Origin: Ampelomyces quisqualis
Taxonomy: Eukaryota; Ascomycota; Dothideomycetes; Pleosporales; Phaeosphaeriaceae
DNA length: 64,000 bases
Assembly: GCA_018398575.1 (NCBI GenBank)
Contig: JAGTXZ010000021.1
Location: 434,001 to 498,000, forward strand
Direction: 5' to 3'
Position numbers and translations under genes: made by a program. The notes beneath the pieces are model-generated. The model made no database searches. It saw only the letters and a list, made by a program, of their open reading frames with translations, and was not told the origin of the DNA. How positions within the stretch are numbered: the stretch's first letter is position 1; the number at the start of each line of letters is the position of its first letter. Shown here piece after piece: positions 33,793 through 45,900 of the stretch.

Positions 33793-34131
33793 CTAGATGA
33801 CCCTAAACGACTCCGCTTCCGAAAAATTCGAAGAGCGGCGAGGTGCAAGCTGGCTATCCGCCTCGGCGAGCGCAGCCGTCATTGACATGTTGAAGGTAGC
33901 TGCAAAGTATTTCGCCATGTTCAGACGATACAGTTCAGCAGCATCCTGTCTCGACTTGTGCAGACTTTTTGGTGCAGCGCTCCCTGCCTTGAGATTAGAT
34001 GCAAAGCGTGAGTGTGGTTGATCAAGTATACCCGATGCGGGACTGTGGAGAACTATGGCTGGAGTAGGCGACAGGGTGGGAGAAGGCGCAGGAGAAGAAG
34101 AAGGTGTGGCGTTGAATGGAAGACTAGGCAT
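33793..34131 (-). CDS. Small hypothetical protein
   Basis: Single exon, 112 aa, ATG at 34131. The first half is Ser/Pro/Thr-rich (ATPSSSPAPSPTLSPTP). The second half is a plausible amphipathic helix (AAELYRLNMAKYFAATFNMSM). No signal peptide or known domain. The regular order (disordered then helical) and a clean ATG make it more credible than neighbouring ORFs, but it could be chance. Confidence 0.45.
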   Translation of the reverse strand: MPSLPFNATPSSSPAPSPTLSPTPAIVLHSPASGILDQPHSRFASNLKAGSAAPKSLHKSRQDAAELYRLNMAKYFAATFNMSMTAALAEADSQLAPRRSSNFSEAESFRVI

Positions 34132-36637
34132 GGTAGATGCGAAGTAAGAGTGGCTGGTGAAAAGTCCTTTGAAGATTGTCTCGAGGTAGTTCTCTGATGC
34201 AGATCCCGTCTTGTGTCCGAGTATGAATTGAGCTCGAATGACTGGAAATAATGAATAGTAATGAGCTGCTTCTTCTAGGGCGGCAGGCAGCGATCGTTTT
34301 ATACGTCTATGCTCACCGCAACACCCGAAACAGCACGAATCGCAGACTGACGATAGGCTCTGAACCCAGACACCGGCGCATGCATCTCGATCAGCCCCAT
34401 AACGACAGCCTAATTGGCAGTAGATGGTTCTCTAGTTGAAAACGTCATGTCGTGGCCATGGCCGGCCGCACAGTGCGCCATTTTCTTGGATGCTCCACAC
34501 ACCGCCAGAACCGCAATCGACCAAAGAGACGACGACGCTTCCCCAGACTTTGCCCGCGGGAGCCGGCAAGTCTCTGCGGTGCTATGTTGAATGTTCGAAG
34601 CAATTCGCGCATTATTGTCAGCTCGTGTCTCCTGACTAGATCGCGCAGCACTACCCGATGCTGAAGCCGTACGCCACCAACTCACGTTCCTTTCATTATT
34701 CTGGACCACGTCTTCTTTTTTCCGACGGACAGGATCTCGCCACGACTGGGTTGCTGTGCAGCTTGTTGAAACGACCGGCTCCCTGTCGGACTGCCATCAC
34801 TACCACGTTGTTGGGCAAGACGTCGCAAGCGTCGCGTCTTACGCGAATGCCTCAGTTTGTGCATGGCATTTATGTACGGGCCAGACTACCGCCGATCTGC
34901 AGCCAGGCGAAGTTTGCCAACGTGGCCGCCTCTCAGCCGCGATAAAGCGAAGGCCAAGAGTTCGCTCACACAACCCCTTTCTTTCATCATCTACCCGCTG
35001 CAGGGGTACCCACATCACGCCTCCACACTGCTCGGTTCGACAAGTTTGCCATGCTCACGATCCGCGGTGAAGCCCTGGATGCTTCACGACACATCAGGGT
35101 GCTCCCACGACGCCGTATGATGGCATGTGGAAAGCGCATCGTGGTCCAGACGCCCTGAATTACGTACAAATCGGCTGGGGCACCACCCAACGTCACCATG
35201 TCAAACAATAGGCACGACGTTCCAACGTGCTTGTCATGAAAGCTGATCGCCGCAGCCCCGCATTGCTAAATTTGGATGACTCGGCTTTCCCCCCTCCCTG
35301 ATTCCATCACTGTGAATCCAGGCACTGCACCGTGGCCCCAGCAACTGCACCTTCCTGTTTGTTCTGGCCAGCGTCTTGGTATCGCTGTTGGAACTGGGTT
35401 GTGTCGGGTATTACGGTGCTGCAGTCCGTCAGCGCTTGTACCGGTAACGACGGTCCCCGATTTCCGATGCGTTCTGCACGAGAAAACTGCATTCACTGTC
35501 AGTATGCCTGCACAGCCACAGCTATTTCAATCATCCCCTGGGCGATTTTATCGATAGATACACTGGCTACACGGATATTAGTTGAGGCTTCTCGCAACCA
35601 GTACCAAATTTCCCGCTGTGGGGACCCCGTCGATCCGCAACTCTAAAACAACGACCCGGAGGAGCACAACATGATGAGCACTTGATGTTGCCATTTTAGA
35701 GAAATCGTTGCAAGACTTGCAATCGCATGGAGCCTTCACTACTAGATGCAGTCTTGTCTCTGCGACCTTGGGAGTCGCACCGCCCTGCATATTGCACGAC
35801 TCCGACTCCGACTCCGACGTGCATGCAGACGACCTGATAAAGTTGCACGCTATTTTGGAAATTGCCATGGAGCGTGTGGGACCGACTGTGCAGATCGCCA
35901 GACAATGCAGTTGCGCGAGTTTTTGAAATTATACTTGATAAAGTTGCCGAAGCTTGTTTTCGACGGCTTGCAGGTGCTTGTTCAGATGAAACTATCACAT
36001 TCCAGTCTGTCATCTCGCAAACGGTTCGAAGCAGGTACAATTCTGAGTCGTTACGAATGGGCTGTTTAGAGCCAATGAAGTCAGTCGGGAGTTGCATCAA
36101 AACTTCACAGGCCAGATTGCGGATGGTTCCGCTATTAAGAGACCGATGCGCCATTCCGATACTCCTGCATGAGCCATTTCTTTGCGGCAAAATGATGCAT
36201 TCGACTACAGACAAGCATTTAGTGCGAGCCGGACCAACCTGTAATGCATTTGTGTGTGGTAAAAAACACAACTTTCGGCATGGGTAGGGCATTGGGAAAG
36301 AGATCTGAGACGAGCTCTGAGCGACTCTGGCGTCAACTACTCGGACCCAATTTACGATGACATGCATACCGAAATATCCGGAGCTTGCAACGTCATTCTC
36401 TAAGCTTTGAACATACATCACCACGCGTCCAAATGAAACACAAAGAGGCAACAACGCCGAGACTGACACACCCCGTTCGACAACGTAACACATGGTCAAG
36501 AAACCTCGAATGTAGCCCCGAAACTTTTTCTCTGTTGCTGTTCTTTCGGAATCCCCTCCACTTCACATCCATACGAACTCTCGAGTCTCCTTCGCTCCTG
36601 TCCATCTTCAATCAACCTTTGCTCATTCTCCTGATCG
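34132..36637. other. Gene-poor region
   Basis: 2.5 kb without a supportable gene. The longest ORF (35696-36499, minus, 267 codons) starts with TTG, is Cys/Ser/Val-rich without any motif, and is overlapped by open frames on the other strand. I see no transposase, reverse transcriptase or terminal repeats. Confidence 0.45.
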
Positions 36638-36856
36638 TTATTTCTTAACAGCGACCTCGCTCCTCCCGCCAGGTCTCACGCCTACGTTGACCGAAACATC
36701 CACGCCCCACTGCCGCGACATCTCCTCTGCGATATTGGCTGCTTCTTCCTGGAGTGAGGCGGCAGCTTGTGCGAGTTTGCCGCCGACTTCAGTGAGCTCA
36801 GAGCCGAGTTTCGAGAGCTCTGTTGAGAGTTTGAGGAGGTTGTCTATTGAGGTCAT
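36638..36856 (-). CDS. Small helical (coiled-coil-like) protein
   Basis: Single exon, 72 aa, ATG at 36856. Residues 5-48 have a regular heptad of Leu/Ala/Ile (LLKLSTELSKLGSELTEVGG then LAQAAASLQEEAANIAEEM). A short strand-like, basic end follows. No targeting signal. It is similar in style to bundle-forming or oligomerising microproteins; the function is unknown. Confidence 0.5.
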   Translation of the reverse strand: MTSIDNLLKLSTELSKLGSELTEVGGKLAQAAASLQEEAANIAEEMSRQWGVDVSVNVGVRPGGRSEVAVKK

Positions 36857-38339
36857 GGTATAGACGGATTGTAGCTGGTGGGTGTGAGGCTATGCGCGTG
36901 GTGATGATACGTTTCAAGAGGAGTGGACGGATGGGTATTTGTGTAAAGATGACTCGTCGTGGTAAGGGTTGGAAATTGCTTTGAGAGAATTATGGATATG
37001 ATGAAGCGTCGTGCGTGCATCTTGGGAAGTATATGTTTAAACACATGCAAGGGAGTGCGTGTTTGCAGTGCCGAGTCACTTCCCAGTTTCTTCACAATCT
37101 GAGCGAACGACGTTGACGACAACAGTGTGCACGCCCGAATATACTATGTGAAAATTCACAGTAACTCAGATGTCAGTCAGTCTTCGAACAGGCCCAGGGT
37201 TACTTCGCTGCGAACACAACACACCTCACGTCGTCAATGGTCGATATCGCAGCGGCTGTAACATCCATCACACATGGCGTACATATCCACTCAGACAAGC
37301 CCACGAATTGATTTCTACATCATTACAACCGCAACATGGAGAAAATATACCCTCCAAGCACAAGTGCCTCGCCTGCGTCAATCAAGACGATGCTGTAGAC
37401 AGATCTTTACATACACGGCCCTCACCGTCTCCATGATTAAAACAGGGGAAATCAGCACCACAAAGCTTGCCGACCCGTGGCAGTATATACAATACACCAC
37501 TTGGAATACCCTTACGAGATACATGCGAAACCAAGCCCCTAGCCAAGGACGCCATCTCCTTGCCTTCAGACTCACGCCTTTTGTTGCCCCTGCTAAGCTG
37601 TGCAGGACCATTCGTCTATTACCTAGCTCAAATTCTCAGAACGGCAATGTGGAAGCGCAAACAATATGTGGAACGTGTTCCTGTTACTTCGAAGACTGTC
37701 CCTCTACACGCCTCCCTCAATGAAGAGCGAAAGCAAGACAATACTGTACATTTCCATCCAGCGCCGTGAGCAAAACAATAATTGCTGATCCACAGTTAGT
37801 TCAATTAAAGCGGCACGGCGATCATCTGCGCAGTGTATAAGCAACGGCATATCTTTCCAACACCGCAGTCCCATCCTCGTCTGCCACTTTCATCCCCCGT
37901 CCTACACCGTCAACCTAAACAGCGTTGTCTGCAGCCACGCCACTCTCGCGCCGACACTTGAAGTCCAAGTGCGCAGTCAGTTCCCCACCGCCAAGCCCCC
38001 ACAGATCGGCCGTATCACAAAGCAGTCCACCACCATCTCTCCCTGCATTGTATCACCAGACCAACAAAAAACCTATACCGCGCCATGCCACACAGCATAC
38101 AAATCAAGTTCAAACGTCCCCCCCCCCTCCGACCGCATCAAAGCACGTGGAACGGCACACACGGGGAGTGACGTTTTTGCCCATCATTTACATTCCACAA
38201 GTACCACCGTCGTACACGACCCTATCAGTAACACCAAGCCGATTTCCCCGTTGCTAGAGCGTCCTCCCCTCCTGCCCCGTCCCGCGGAATTTTCCCCCTA
38301 CTCGCAAAGCAAACGTCAAAATCAAACGTTGGTCGAAAA
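36857..38339. other. Intergenic, no gene supported
   Basis: Short ORFs only (37274-37723, 37925-38412), Pro/Ser/Thr-rich and overlapping. C-rich tracts are present near 38118. Confidence 0.4.
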
Positions 38340-38657
38340 ATGCCCACACGGAACGAGGGTGCCGTCGTGCCGGGTACGACTGGCACACACCGATATGCCA
38401 CTACTATTATGACGCCTGAGCGCATACGTACGGGGATTGTTGTTAGCGTGGTGGTGGGCGTACTTGCGATGGTTGTGGTTGGATATGTGTTTGTGAAAAG
38501 GAGGCGGAATGGGAGGGTGAAGGGAGGGAGTATAGATGGGCGGGATGGGCGGCGGAAAGAGGGGGGTGGAGATGGGGATTTGGAGGTCGGGATAGTCAAG
38601 GATGCGGCGCCGGTGTATGCGAAGGAGCTAGGGGAGGGGGAGAGGAGGGTGGCTTGA
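38340..38657 (+). CDS. Small single-pass membrane protein
   Basis: Single exon, 105 aa, ATG at 38340. One transmembrane helix (GIVVSVVVGVLAMVVVGYVF, about residues 32-51) is followed at once by VKRRRNGR, so the positive-inside rule places the C-terminus in the cytosol. The tail is Gly/Arg/Glu/Asp-rich and disordered. No cleavable signal. Such small type III-like proteins are common in filamentous fungi and rarely characterised. Confidence 0.5.
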   Translation: MPTRNEGAVVPGTTGTHRYATTIMTPERIRTGIVVSVVVGVLAMVVVGYVFVKRRRNGRVKGGSIDGRDGRRKEGGGDGDLEVGIVKDAAPVYAKELGEGERRVA

Positions 38658-38993
38658 GTGGAGGGAGGGGAGAAAGGAGGAGTTGAGGCTTGAGAGTGGT
38701 TCTCGGGAGGTCGATATGAGGACATGTTTGAGGATATTCGGACAAGGACGAGGTGGAAGTGTGGATGGTGAGTCACATCGGGTATATTGTATTCATTTTG
38801 TGGGCGCATTCTACTGTTGTTTGCGCTTAGCATTTGGGATTTGAACGCGGAGGAGGACTACCTACATCTCATGACGCCGCTCAGATGTGTGCCCTGTCCA
38901 GGAAATGCATCGCGGACGTTCGAGCTTGGAGCTGGACTGCCGTGGTGCTTCTCTGTTTCAATATTCCAAGAGGTTGTTGATTTCTCCAACAGC
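38658..38993. other. Short intergenic region between convergent genes
   Basis: No feature recognised. Confidence 0.4.
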
Positions 38994-39812
38994 TTAGCCA
39001 GTGCGGTGGTACTTCTCCTCATGTCCATCCATGCCGTTGAGACCATTGTTACCTTCGTCTCCCTCTGTTCTTGCCCTGACCGTGCCTGCACCAGGACCTA
39101 GCTCATCACTCCCAATCACCATGCCCGCAAAGTTGCCGTTCTCGTCCATGTACTCGTCCATATTCTCTGCTGTGATCCAGCCGCTCGCTCCAGGTGCGCT
39201 ATCATCCAAGATGTCATCGCCCTCCTCATCACCGCTTGCGCCTGGATCTGGGTGCAGGTCGGCACAAGTGTTCATAGCATTGAAGATGTCCTTGATGCAT
39301 GCAGTGTCGGGGTCGCTTGAGTAGCTTGGTGGCAGGATGGTGAGCTCGAGGGTCTGTATGTCTTCTTCTTCGTTGACGGTTTCGGGGTCGTTAAGCGAGA
39401 TGTTCATGTAGAGCGCGTCGATGGTGGACTTGTACTTCATGGTCGCATGCAGGGCGATGGAGGGGTAAGGGATGGCCACGCCGGTCGACGTGGAGCCGGT
39501 TTGGAAGAGGATGAGGTTGCTGGAGGTTGTTAGCATGGCACAAGATTGAAGGCTAGCTCAAGCTTACTCGGAGTTGACCCAGATCTCGACGTCCTTGATC
39601 AGCGCATCGTCGCCCTCGCTGTCTGAGTTGAACCTGAAGATGGCGGGGTCCTGTTGAAGGTCGGAAGCTGGAGCCGAGAGAGTCAAGCCCGGGTACCGCG
39701 CATATAAAACAGGTTTGGAGTCGAAGAAGGTGGTGGGGGTCTGTTGCTGGTGTTCTTGCAGCGGGGTGAAGTCCTCGGCCTTGGGCGCGCTGTCAAGGTG
39801 TTGGATCGCCAT
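38994..39812 (-). CDS. pICln-like methylosome subunit / volume-regulation protein
   Basis: Two exons, 39812-39568 and 39519-38994 (intron 39567-39520, GTAAGC...CCAG), 256 aa from the ATG at 39812; the frame upstream is Cys/Arg-rich and has no conserved content. The PH-like core is recognisable: ALIKDVEIWVNSDNLILF, GVAIPYPSIALHAT, DALYMNISL, TLELTILPPSY, IKDIFNAMNTCADLHPDP. Long acidic insertions and an acidic C-terminus are family features. pICln chaperones Sm proteins with PRMT5 before snRNP assembly. It is divergent from the WDR83 homologue. Confidence 0.9.
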
Positions 39813-40130
39813 GTTGATGTTTCTAAGGGAGAACTCGTCCGCTCGTAGTTCTCGCGACTCGGCTTCAAGAACTGCTTCCGCTCTGATTGGTGCAGCCGCG
39901 GTAGTTGGAGAGTGGAGTGGCAGGCTGTCGCAAAAGTGTCGAGTCGGGGGCCGAAGTTCTGCCGAGGCGTCATAGCTCTTTTTGTGGTGGTGGGGCCTGC
40001 ACCAGCACCTGCACCTGCACCTGCACCTCACTGCTCGGCCACATCTTCCCACCCGAGAGTGTCGCGCCGTCAGATAGACTCCGAGCCCCGATTCATGATG
40101 CCTTGAACTGCAACCGACTTGTTAGTCGCT
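39813..40130. promoter_or_regulatory. Bidirectional promoter region with hexamer repeat
   Basis: 318 bp separate the divergent starts of the pICln and WDR83 homologues. It contains an imperfect GCACCT hexamer array (about five units) at 39999-40029. No TATA box is evident, in keeping with housekeeping genes. Confidence 0.5.
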
Positions 40131-41138
40131 ATGCCCGTCTTCCCCACCACTCCCATCGCCAAACTCACGGGCCACAATGGCATCGTCCACGCCGTCGCAT
40201 ACTCGTCCGGCGCGCAGTCCTACATTTTGACCGGCTCGTCAGACCGCACCATCCGCCTGTACAATCCGCAAAAGGCACCGACCTCGTCCGTCGCTCCCAC
40301 CGCCGCCAATGCGTATCCGCCAGGGCTCGTGAACAAGTACTCGGCGCACGGCTACGAGGTTCTGTCCATCGACGTCAGCCAAGACAACGACCGGTTTGTG
40401 TCCACCGGCGGAGACAAGACGGTCTTCCTGTGGGACGTACAGACTGCGCAGACAATAAGACGCTACACCGGACATGCAGGGCGCGTGAACCGCGGCGTTT
40501 TTGGAGGAGATGGCGACAGCATTATCGCGACGGGCAGTTTCGACGGCACGGTCAGGATGTGGGACGTCAAATCCAACAGCTACAAGCCCATCATGACGCT
40601 CGATGACGCCAAGGACAGCATCACCGACGTCGCGATACACGACGCTGAGATAATTGCGGCGAGTGTCGATGGACGGGTGCGCAGCTACGATCTCAGGACG
40701 GGAATGTGTCAGGCGGATGTCATTGGGAACCCGTGTACGAGCGTCAACGTGTCAAAAAAAGGCACCGAATTGCTCGTCAGCTCGCTGGACTCAACCATTC
40801 GCCTCATGGACCGTACGAACGGCCAACTCTTGAAGGCTTACACTGACGATGCCTTCATCAACAAAGACCTTCGTGTGCGGAGTACTCTCGGGCTGAACGA
40901 TAGCGTGGTGTTGAGCGGTAGTGACAATGGACTGATATTCGTTTGGGACATACTTGGCGGAGAATGTCTTCACCGCTTCAAGCACTCGGAGATGCGCGAA
41001 ATCCACGGGGCAGGCAAAGTAGCTGGCCAAACGGGCAAGAAGGACGTAGTCTCTGCAGTCGCATTCTGTTCGACGAGACGAGAGTGGGCTAGCGCTGGTG
41101 GAGATGGCAGCGTAGTCGTGTGGGGCATGGGACGTTGA
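40131..41138 (+). CDS. WD40 protein WDR83/MORG1 homologue
   Basis: Single exon, 335 aa, ATG at 40131 (MPVFPTTPIAKLTGH). Seven WD-type blades are visible, with clear GH...WD pairs: AKLTGHNGIVHAVAYS, ILTGSSDRTIRLYN, FVSTGGDKTVFLWDV, RRYTGHAGRVNRGVF, IATGSFDGTVRMWDV, VVLSGSDNGLIFVWDI, WASAGGDGSVVVWGM. WDR83/MORG1 is a MAPK-module scaffold in animals and also associates with spliceosomal complexes, which would fit its position beside pICln. Length and blade order match the family. Confidence 0.9.
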   Translation: MPVFPTTPIAKLTGHNGIVHAVAYSSGAQSYILTGSSDRTIRLYNPQKAPTSSVAPTAANAYPPGLVNKYSAHGYEVLSIDVSQDNDRFVSTGGDKTVFLWDVQTAQTIRRYTGHAGRVNRGVFGGDGDSIIATGSFDGTVRMWDVKSNSYKPIMTLDDAKDSITDVAIHDAEIIAASVDGRVRSYDLRTGMCQADVIGNPCTSVNVSKKGTELLVSSLDSTIRLMDRTNGQLLKAYTDDAFINKDLRVRSTLGLNDSVVLSGSDNGLIFVWDILGGECLHRFKHSEMREIHGAGKVAGQTGKKDVVSAVAFCSTRREWASAGGDGSVVVWGMGR

Positions 41139-41255
41139 CATTTGCTTGTGATTGTTCATTTTGATACCCATCTATACCATTCAACTTTTTATGCCGCCGA
41201 ACGCCAATCTGATGCACAGCCATTCGCGAACATGTCCTCGTACTCTCACTCCACT

Positions 41256-42968
41256 TCATCCCCGCTTCTTACTATTGACATTCCTCCCCGCACCAACCTT
41301 CATCCTCCCCCCACTCCTCCCACTCCTATCCCCCGTCAATATCCCCGGCAGATAATCCCCATCCATAAGATCCCTCGCACCCTTGATCCTCTTCTCCTCC
41401 TCCTGCCTACGCATATACTCCTTCTGGTCCTCCGCCAGCACCAAGTCCCTCCCCCAGCCGCCCTGCCCGCCGCCAATACCGCTCCACTTGGTGTTCGCCG
41501 TGCCGGCGATGGGCTTGGGGATGGAGTACTTGTCGCCGCGCTTGTTCCACTGGTAGTTCTTGGCGAGGTGCAGACGGAACTCGCCGCGGGTGTTTGTGCT
41601 GCAGTTTACGCGGCGGAGTGTGAGGGCGCCGCAGCGGGGGCAGAATTGCTTGGACATGTCGCGCACGACGAGGAAGCAGGCGTGGCAGCGCAGGACTTTG
41701 GACGAGAGGGTTCTGATGCGCTGCATGTTGGTCGAGAGGAGGTGGAGGTTCATTTGTAGCAGCACGTTTTGCATGGCGAAGTCAATGGTCATGGTTGCTA
41801 CGTCGATTTGTTCTTGGGGCGCCGAGAATGTATCTTGTGGGACGCCTGCGTCGGTGGCTTGGCGCTTGGTGAGGTTCGAGGGTGTGATCCAGTCGCCATC
41901 TGAATCGTCGTCGTCGGTTGCGGGTGGGGAGGGGGGAGTGGTGATGTTGAGGGTAGTGAGGTTTTGGGCGAGATCTTCGTTGGCATGCGTGGCCTCATAA
42001 TCTTCTGGGGCTGGCTCGTCGACGGCCTGATTCGGTGGTTGTGTGTGAGCTGTTTCCCCGACCGTTTCTTCCACTTTCTGTGTCTTGTAGACTGCAACTC
42101 CTCCCGTATCTTCTTCTTGTGCTTCCCGCTGAACTGCAGCTGGGGGCACCTCTTGCTCCTTTTCAGCAAGATTCGGTGTTGCTGAATTGTCGTCGAAGTT
42201 TGGCTGAATGTCCATTGGACTGCTTTGTCCTGCTGCAGCTGGCGTCGTTGACTCATCAATCCCATCTGCTGAGATACATTCGCCCTGCTGCTCAATCGGT
42301 GGTTGCTTACTACTTTCCAAGCCAGCAGCGCGAGCTTGTCTCCTCTTCTCCCTCTCTTCCTTCATTTGCTTGTGCTTTGCGCTTCCCTTCTCTTTTCTTG
42401 GCCGTTGCTCTTTGATCTTGACTTCTTTGGCGGGCTCGGCTTTAACGACCTTTGCTTCATCCGCATGCTTCTGATCCACAACCTCGGCATGCTCTTCAGC
42501 CTGCGGTACCTCATTAGACATGTCTGCCTCATCAATCTTAAAGCCCTCATTGACATCCTCCTCCTCCTCTGATACTTGCTCTTCGCCAGGTCTGGTCTTC
42601 AGCGGCTGCTTCGGGGCCTCTCTCAAGCCCCATGGTCCGCCATTTCGTTCGCAGTGCACCTCGTACGCTAGCGCCAAAACGCCTAGATCTTGTCTGCTCA
42701 ACACGGAAAAATCCCCTGTCTTCTTGCTGAATGCGACCACCGCATCGTAACTTGCCGGACTTGGATTTCTGACCTTCAAGAAAGGCACTAGTGTTGTCTG
42801 CACGCGTGACCTGGTCGCCTCATCCCGAATCTCGGAGATGATAGCAGGTGTGGTGAATATTTCCTCGGCTGAGTTTATGATTGTGGCTATTGGCACCGCA
42901 TTTTTGATCAATGGTCCAGTGTCCAGAATGAGAGAGTGTATCGGCTTTTGGGGAGCTTCCGTCGCCAT
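41256..42968 (-). CDS. NOB1: 20S-pre-rRNA endonuclease Nob1
   Basis: Single exon, 570 aa from the ATG at 42968. An N-terminal PIN domain (HSLILDTGPLIKN with its first acidic catalytic residue, EEIFTTPAIISEIRDE, DFSVLSRQDLGVLALAYE) is followed by a ~190-residue acidic, disordered insert. Then come the zinc ribbon RCHACFLVV...FCPRCGALTLRRV and the conserved RLHLAKNYQWNKRGDKYSIPKP tail ending Gly/Arg/Lys-rich. Nob1 cuts 20S pre-rRNA at site D to make mature 18S rRNA in cytoplasmic pre-40S particles. It ends 117 bp from the convergent WDR83 homologue. Confidence 0.96.
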   Translation of the reverse strand: MATEAPQKPIHSLILDTGPLIKNAVPIATIINSAEEIFTTPAIISEIRDEATRSRVQTTLVPFLKVRNPSPASYDAVVAFSKKTGDFSVLSRQDLGVLALAYEVHCERNGGPWGLREAPKQPLKTRPGEEQVSEEEEDVNEGFKIDEADMSNEVPQAEEHAEVVDQKHADEAKVVKAEPAKEVKIKEQRPRKEKGSAKHKQMKEEREKRRQARAAGLESSKQPPIEQQGECISADGIDESTTPAAAGQSSPMDIQPNFDDNSATPNLAEKEQEVPPAAVQREAQEEDTGGVAVYKTQKVEETVGETAHTQPPNQAVDEPAPEDYEATHANEDLAQNLTTLNITTPPSPPATDDDDSDGDWITPSNLTKRQATDAGVPQDTFSAPQEQIDVATMTIDFAMQNVLLQMNLHLLSTNMQRIRTLSSKVLRCHACFLVVRDMSKQFCPRCGALTLRRVNCSTNTRGEFRLHLAKNYQWNKRGDKYSIPKPIAGTANTKWSGIGGGQGGWGRDLVLAEDQKEYMRRQEEEKRIKGARDLMDGDYLPGILTGDRSGRSGGRMKVGAGRNVNSKKRG

Positions 42969-45900
42969 AGTGCAATAATGTGGAGTTGGTTTCTGCGCTT
43001 TGGGAATTGTTAACAAGCCAATTGTTGTCGACTTTCTGGTTGCAGAGCTTTCCAACGGCTAGATCTGTACAGCTGTGGCAATTCCAAAGTTGGGTGTAGA
43101 ATTACTCTGGTGTAGTTGCATGCACAAAATTTCGTAGTCGTGGCGCGGGGTGTAGAATTTTTGGGCAGCTGCCGTTGCGGGCTTTGATTGGCCACGATAC
43201 GCTACTCTAATTGCAAGCAGTCACGGTAGGTACGTACCACCCACCGATCTTTCCGCATTAGCTCCCGCATCTTCTTTCAACCTCGTCCTATTCATTGACC
43301 TCTATGTTCTATGCTTGCCTACAGTTGCTCATGACTACGTCGAGTGTCCATCGCTAAATGCCCAGTGCAGCCTCCCTGCTGGCCACGCCCTCCAACAATC
43401 TCGAACGTCCTGGCCTACCGCACAACTCCGAAGCTGGCATCTAATCCTACTCCCCACAGTCTCATTCGTCGTCCAGTCCGCGATGAACGAGGATTGTGGG
43501 GAACGCGCCGCCACAGGCGACAGCAGTGAAGTCAAGATGACCGAGACCTCGGTCTTCTGGTGATCCGGCAGCGAGAAGGGAGGGTGCATCTTCCACAATC
43601 CTCGCAGCCGCCGAGGTGGCCTGAACTTGTCCATACAGACCGGATTCGGATTGTTGTAGCATATGACATGGTTGTCTTGCACGTGTCAAGAAAGCTCCGA
43701 CCGTGCCGCATCATCCCTCAGTTCTTCCCCTGCTGACCACCTTCCCCAAGCACCGAGAGTTCAAGCCTAGCGCAGTGAATACACCGTAGTGCAATAGCTC
43801 AAAGTCGCGGTTCACATCTGACCATACTTCGGGCGGCATTGAAGAAAGCGGAGCTCGCTTGGCATGTTAGCAATCTGAACATCCCGAAGAACGTCCCGGC
43901 AAGCAAGGGTACACCTCCGGCGGCGACTGGACGAAGCATCCTAATATCATTGTGCATGGCCTTGTCTTACAAGCCAATCGGTTCGTTGGGGTCGGTAGGC
44001 CAACGAGCGGTGGACCAGTTTCGACGCAGCACTCCTTATCCTCGGAAATACATCAACTCTGTCCTATCAGGAAAAGATTGTCATCACGTATACCTGGTAG
44101 ATCCTTCTCTTACTTGGTGCTCTTGATGAAAGTTCCAAACCAGGATCAACGCTCGCCAGATGCCAGAGAGCCCAAACTGGACCCACGCATGGCGATACTG
44201 CACAAGTACCGACGTTCCAGGCTGCTGTCGTCTCGAGAGATAGCCCACTTTGCCATATCGTCATCTCGAAGCGCACTAGTGGAGTTGTCGTGTCCGCGGC
44301 GGTCATAACCGACGTCCCAGCTGATTCCTTTACGCAATGTATGAGACCAAACTAACCATGTCACTCCACCGTGTCTGAGTGCGGGGGAAAACCCCGACAT
44401 CATCCTAAACCTCACATAGATGAAAGACTGGGAGGAAGCGCAGTGAAAAATCGTGGTTCTCGAAAAGACATGCTCCTCTGCCGAGTGGTCGAACCGCAAT
44501 GCGTCGTATGGAGCCAGTGCTAGGTCAGCGTAGTGTGCGCATGACCAAGATTCGTGCTGAAATATTTCCGTTCCAAGATCTCTCAGACAGACCGGTGAGG
44601 TTCCAGTCTCTTCAATCGCTAGATCTGGCGGCTTTCGATGGTCGCCGTCGGGCAACAGGGGTGTAGTCCGGTGAAGCAGGCAGAATCCCGCAGGTGTGTC
44701 TTGTTAATCCTTGAGCGCCGCAGCAATAGTGTTCCCAGATTGACACGGCGAACAAAGCCGTCTCCTATTAGTAGCGTCTGCCATGCTAAGCGTGGCTGGT
44801 CAGTCTGCCAATGCGAGCACAAGCAGCTTCTCTGGAGTGGTGAGAGGACTAAGGACAACAAGGCAACGAGGCGACCATGCAGAAGACGTACTTCAAGACT
44901 CTGCTCGGCGCTTCTGTGCCGCAGTGTTCCTAGTGCAGTCAGCGGATCATGGGCGTCTACTTAACTGACATGACCCCTCAGGTCGTCACTGGCATGGCTG
45001 AAACGGTTCACGACAAAAGACTCCTCTGCCTCCTCGAACTAACCGCTGAGCGGCCGTTTGTTGGCATTTGATTCTGGTATCGAGCAACTGATAAGCGCCG
45101 CACTCTCCCGGCACTCGAAACGCCAGTCCGTTCGCGCTTTTAACCCCTCTCACTCGAGCAGAGCCGCATCCTTCCCTACGCACGCCGCACGCATATGCAC
45201 ATGCGCGTCTTATTGCGGCGACTGAAGTAATGTTGTTGGCGACTATGACTGTAGCAACACATCTCGCCAGGCCCGGCAAGTCCTCTATCACTAGATCCGG
45301 GCCATAGCGGCACCTTTTCAACCACGTCGCGGATCGAGACTCCTAGTAGCCAGACTGGCGCTTGAATAACTCCTGTTCTTTGTTTTCCGCGGGGGTTTAC
45401 CGGTCCTTTCGATTGCCACGAGCCTCGACTCAACACCCGCGTAGGACAGCTCTAGCCCCATCTCTAACGGACTGTTCATTCCGGCCTCCACTACCAATCG
45501 TAGCGGATGACAAGTACATAATGGCGCTTCGTATAACAGGGTCACTTTCAGGTGCCCCGCTGCATGCGTTGGTTGGCCGAGGGTGGCAGACCCGTCACAT
45601 GCACGCTGTGCACTACTCTAAGCTCGATACTTGGCCGGGAAGCAGTATTACTCAATCGCAGTTGCACACACGCCTTCGGCAAGGATCCACATATTGTTCG
45701 ATGATGATACGACCACGATGAGGTGTCTTGTATCAGCGTCCATAATCCACAGACCTCGGCCTCGAATGTCACTCTCGGTCCCTTCGACAGGACGTGCAAA
45801 GTCCAACCGCCCGACGATTCGGTACCGCTACACAGCAATAAGAAAACATGGCCCGAAGCTCACGAAGGCATATAGCTAGCGGGGTAATTGACCTTGGGTG

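Noticed and set aside
35696..36499. 267-codon minus-strand ORF
   Set aside because: It starts with TTG, has no motif, is Cys/Ser/Val-rich at random, and open frames overlap it on the other strand.
44146..44655. 169-codon minus-strand ORF in the gene desert
   Set aside because: Starts with TTG, no family resemblance, no splice partners.
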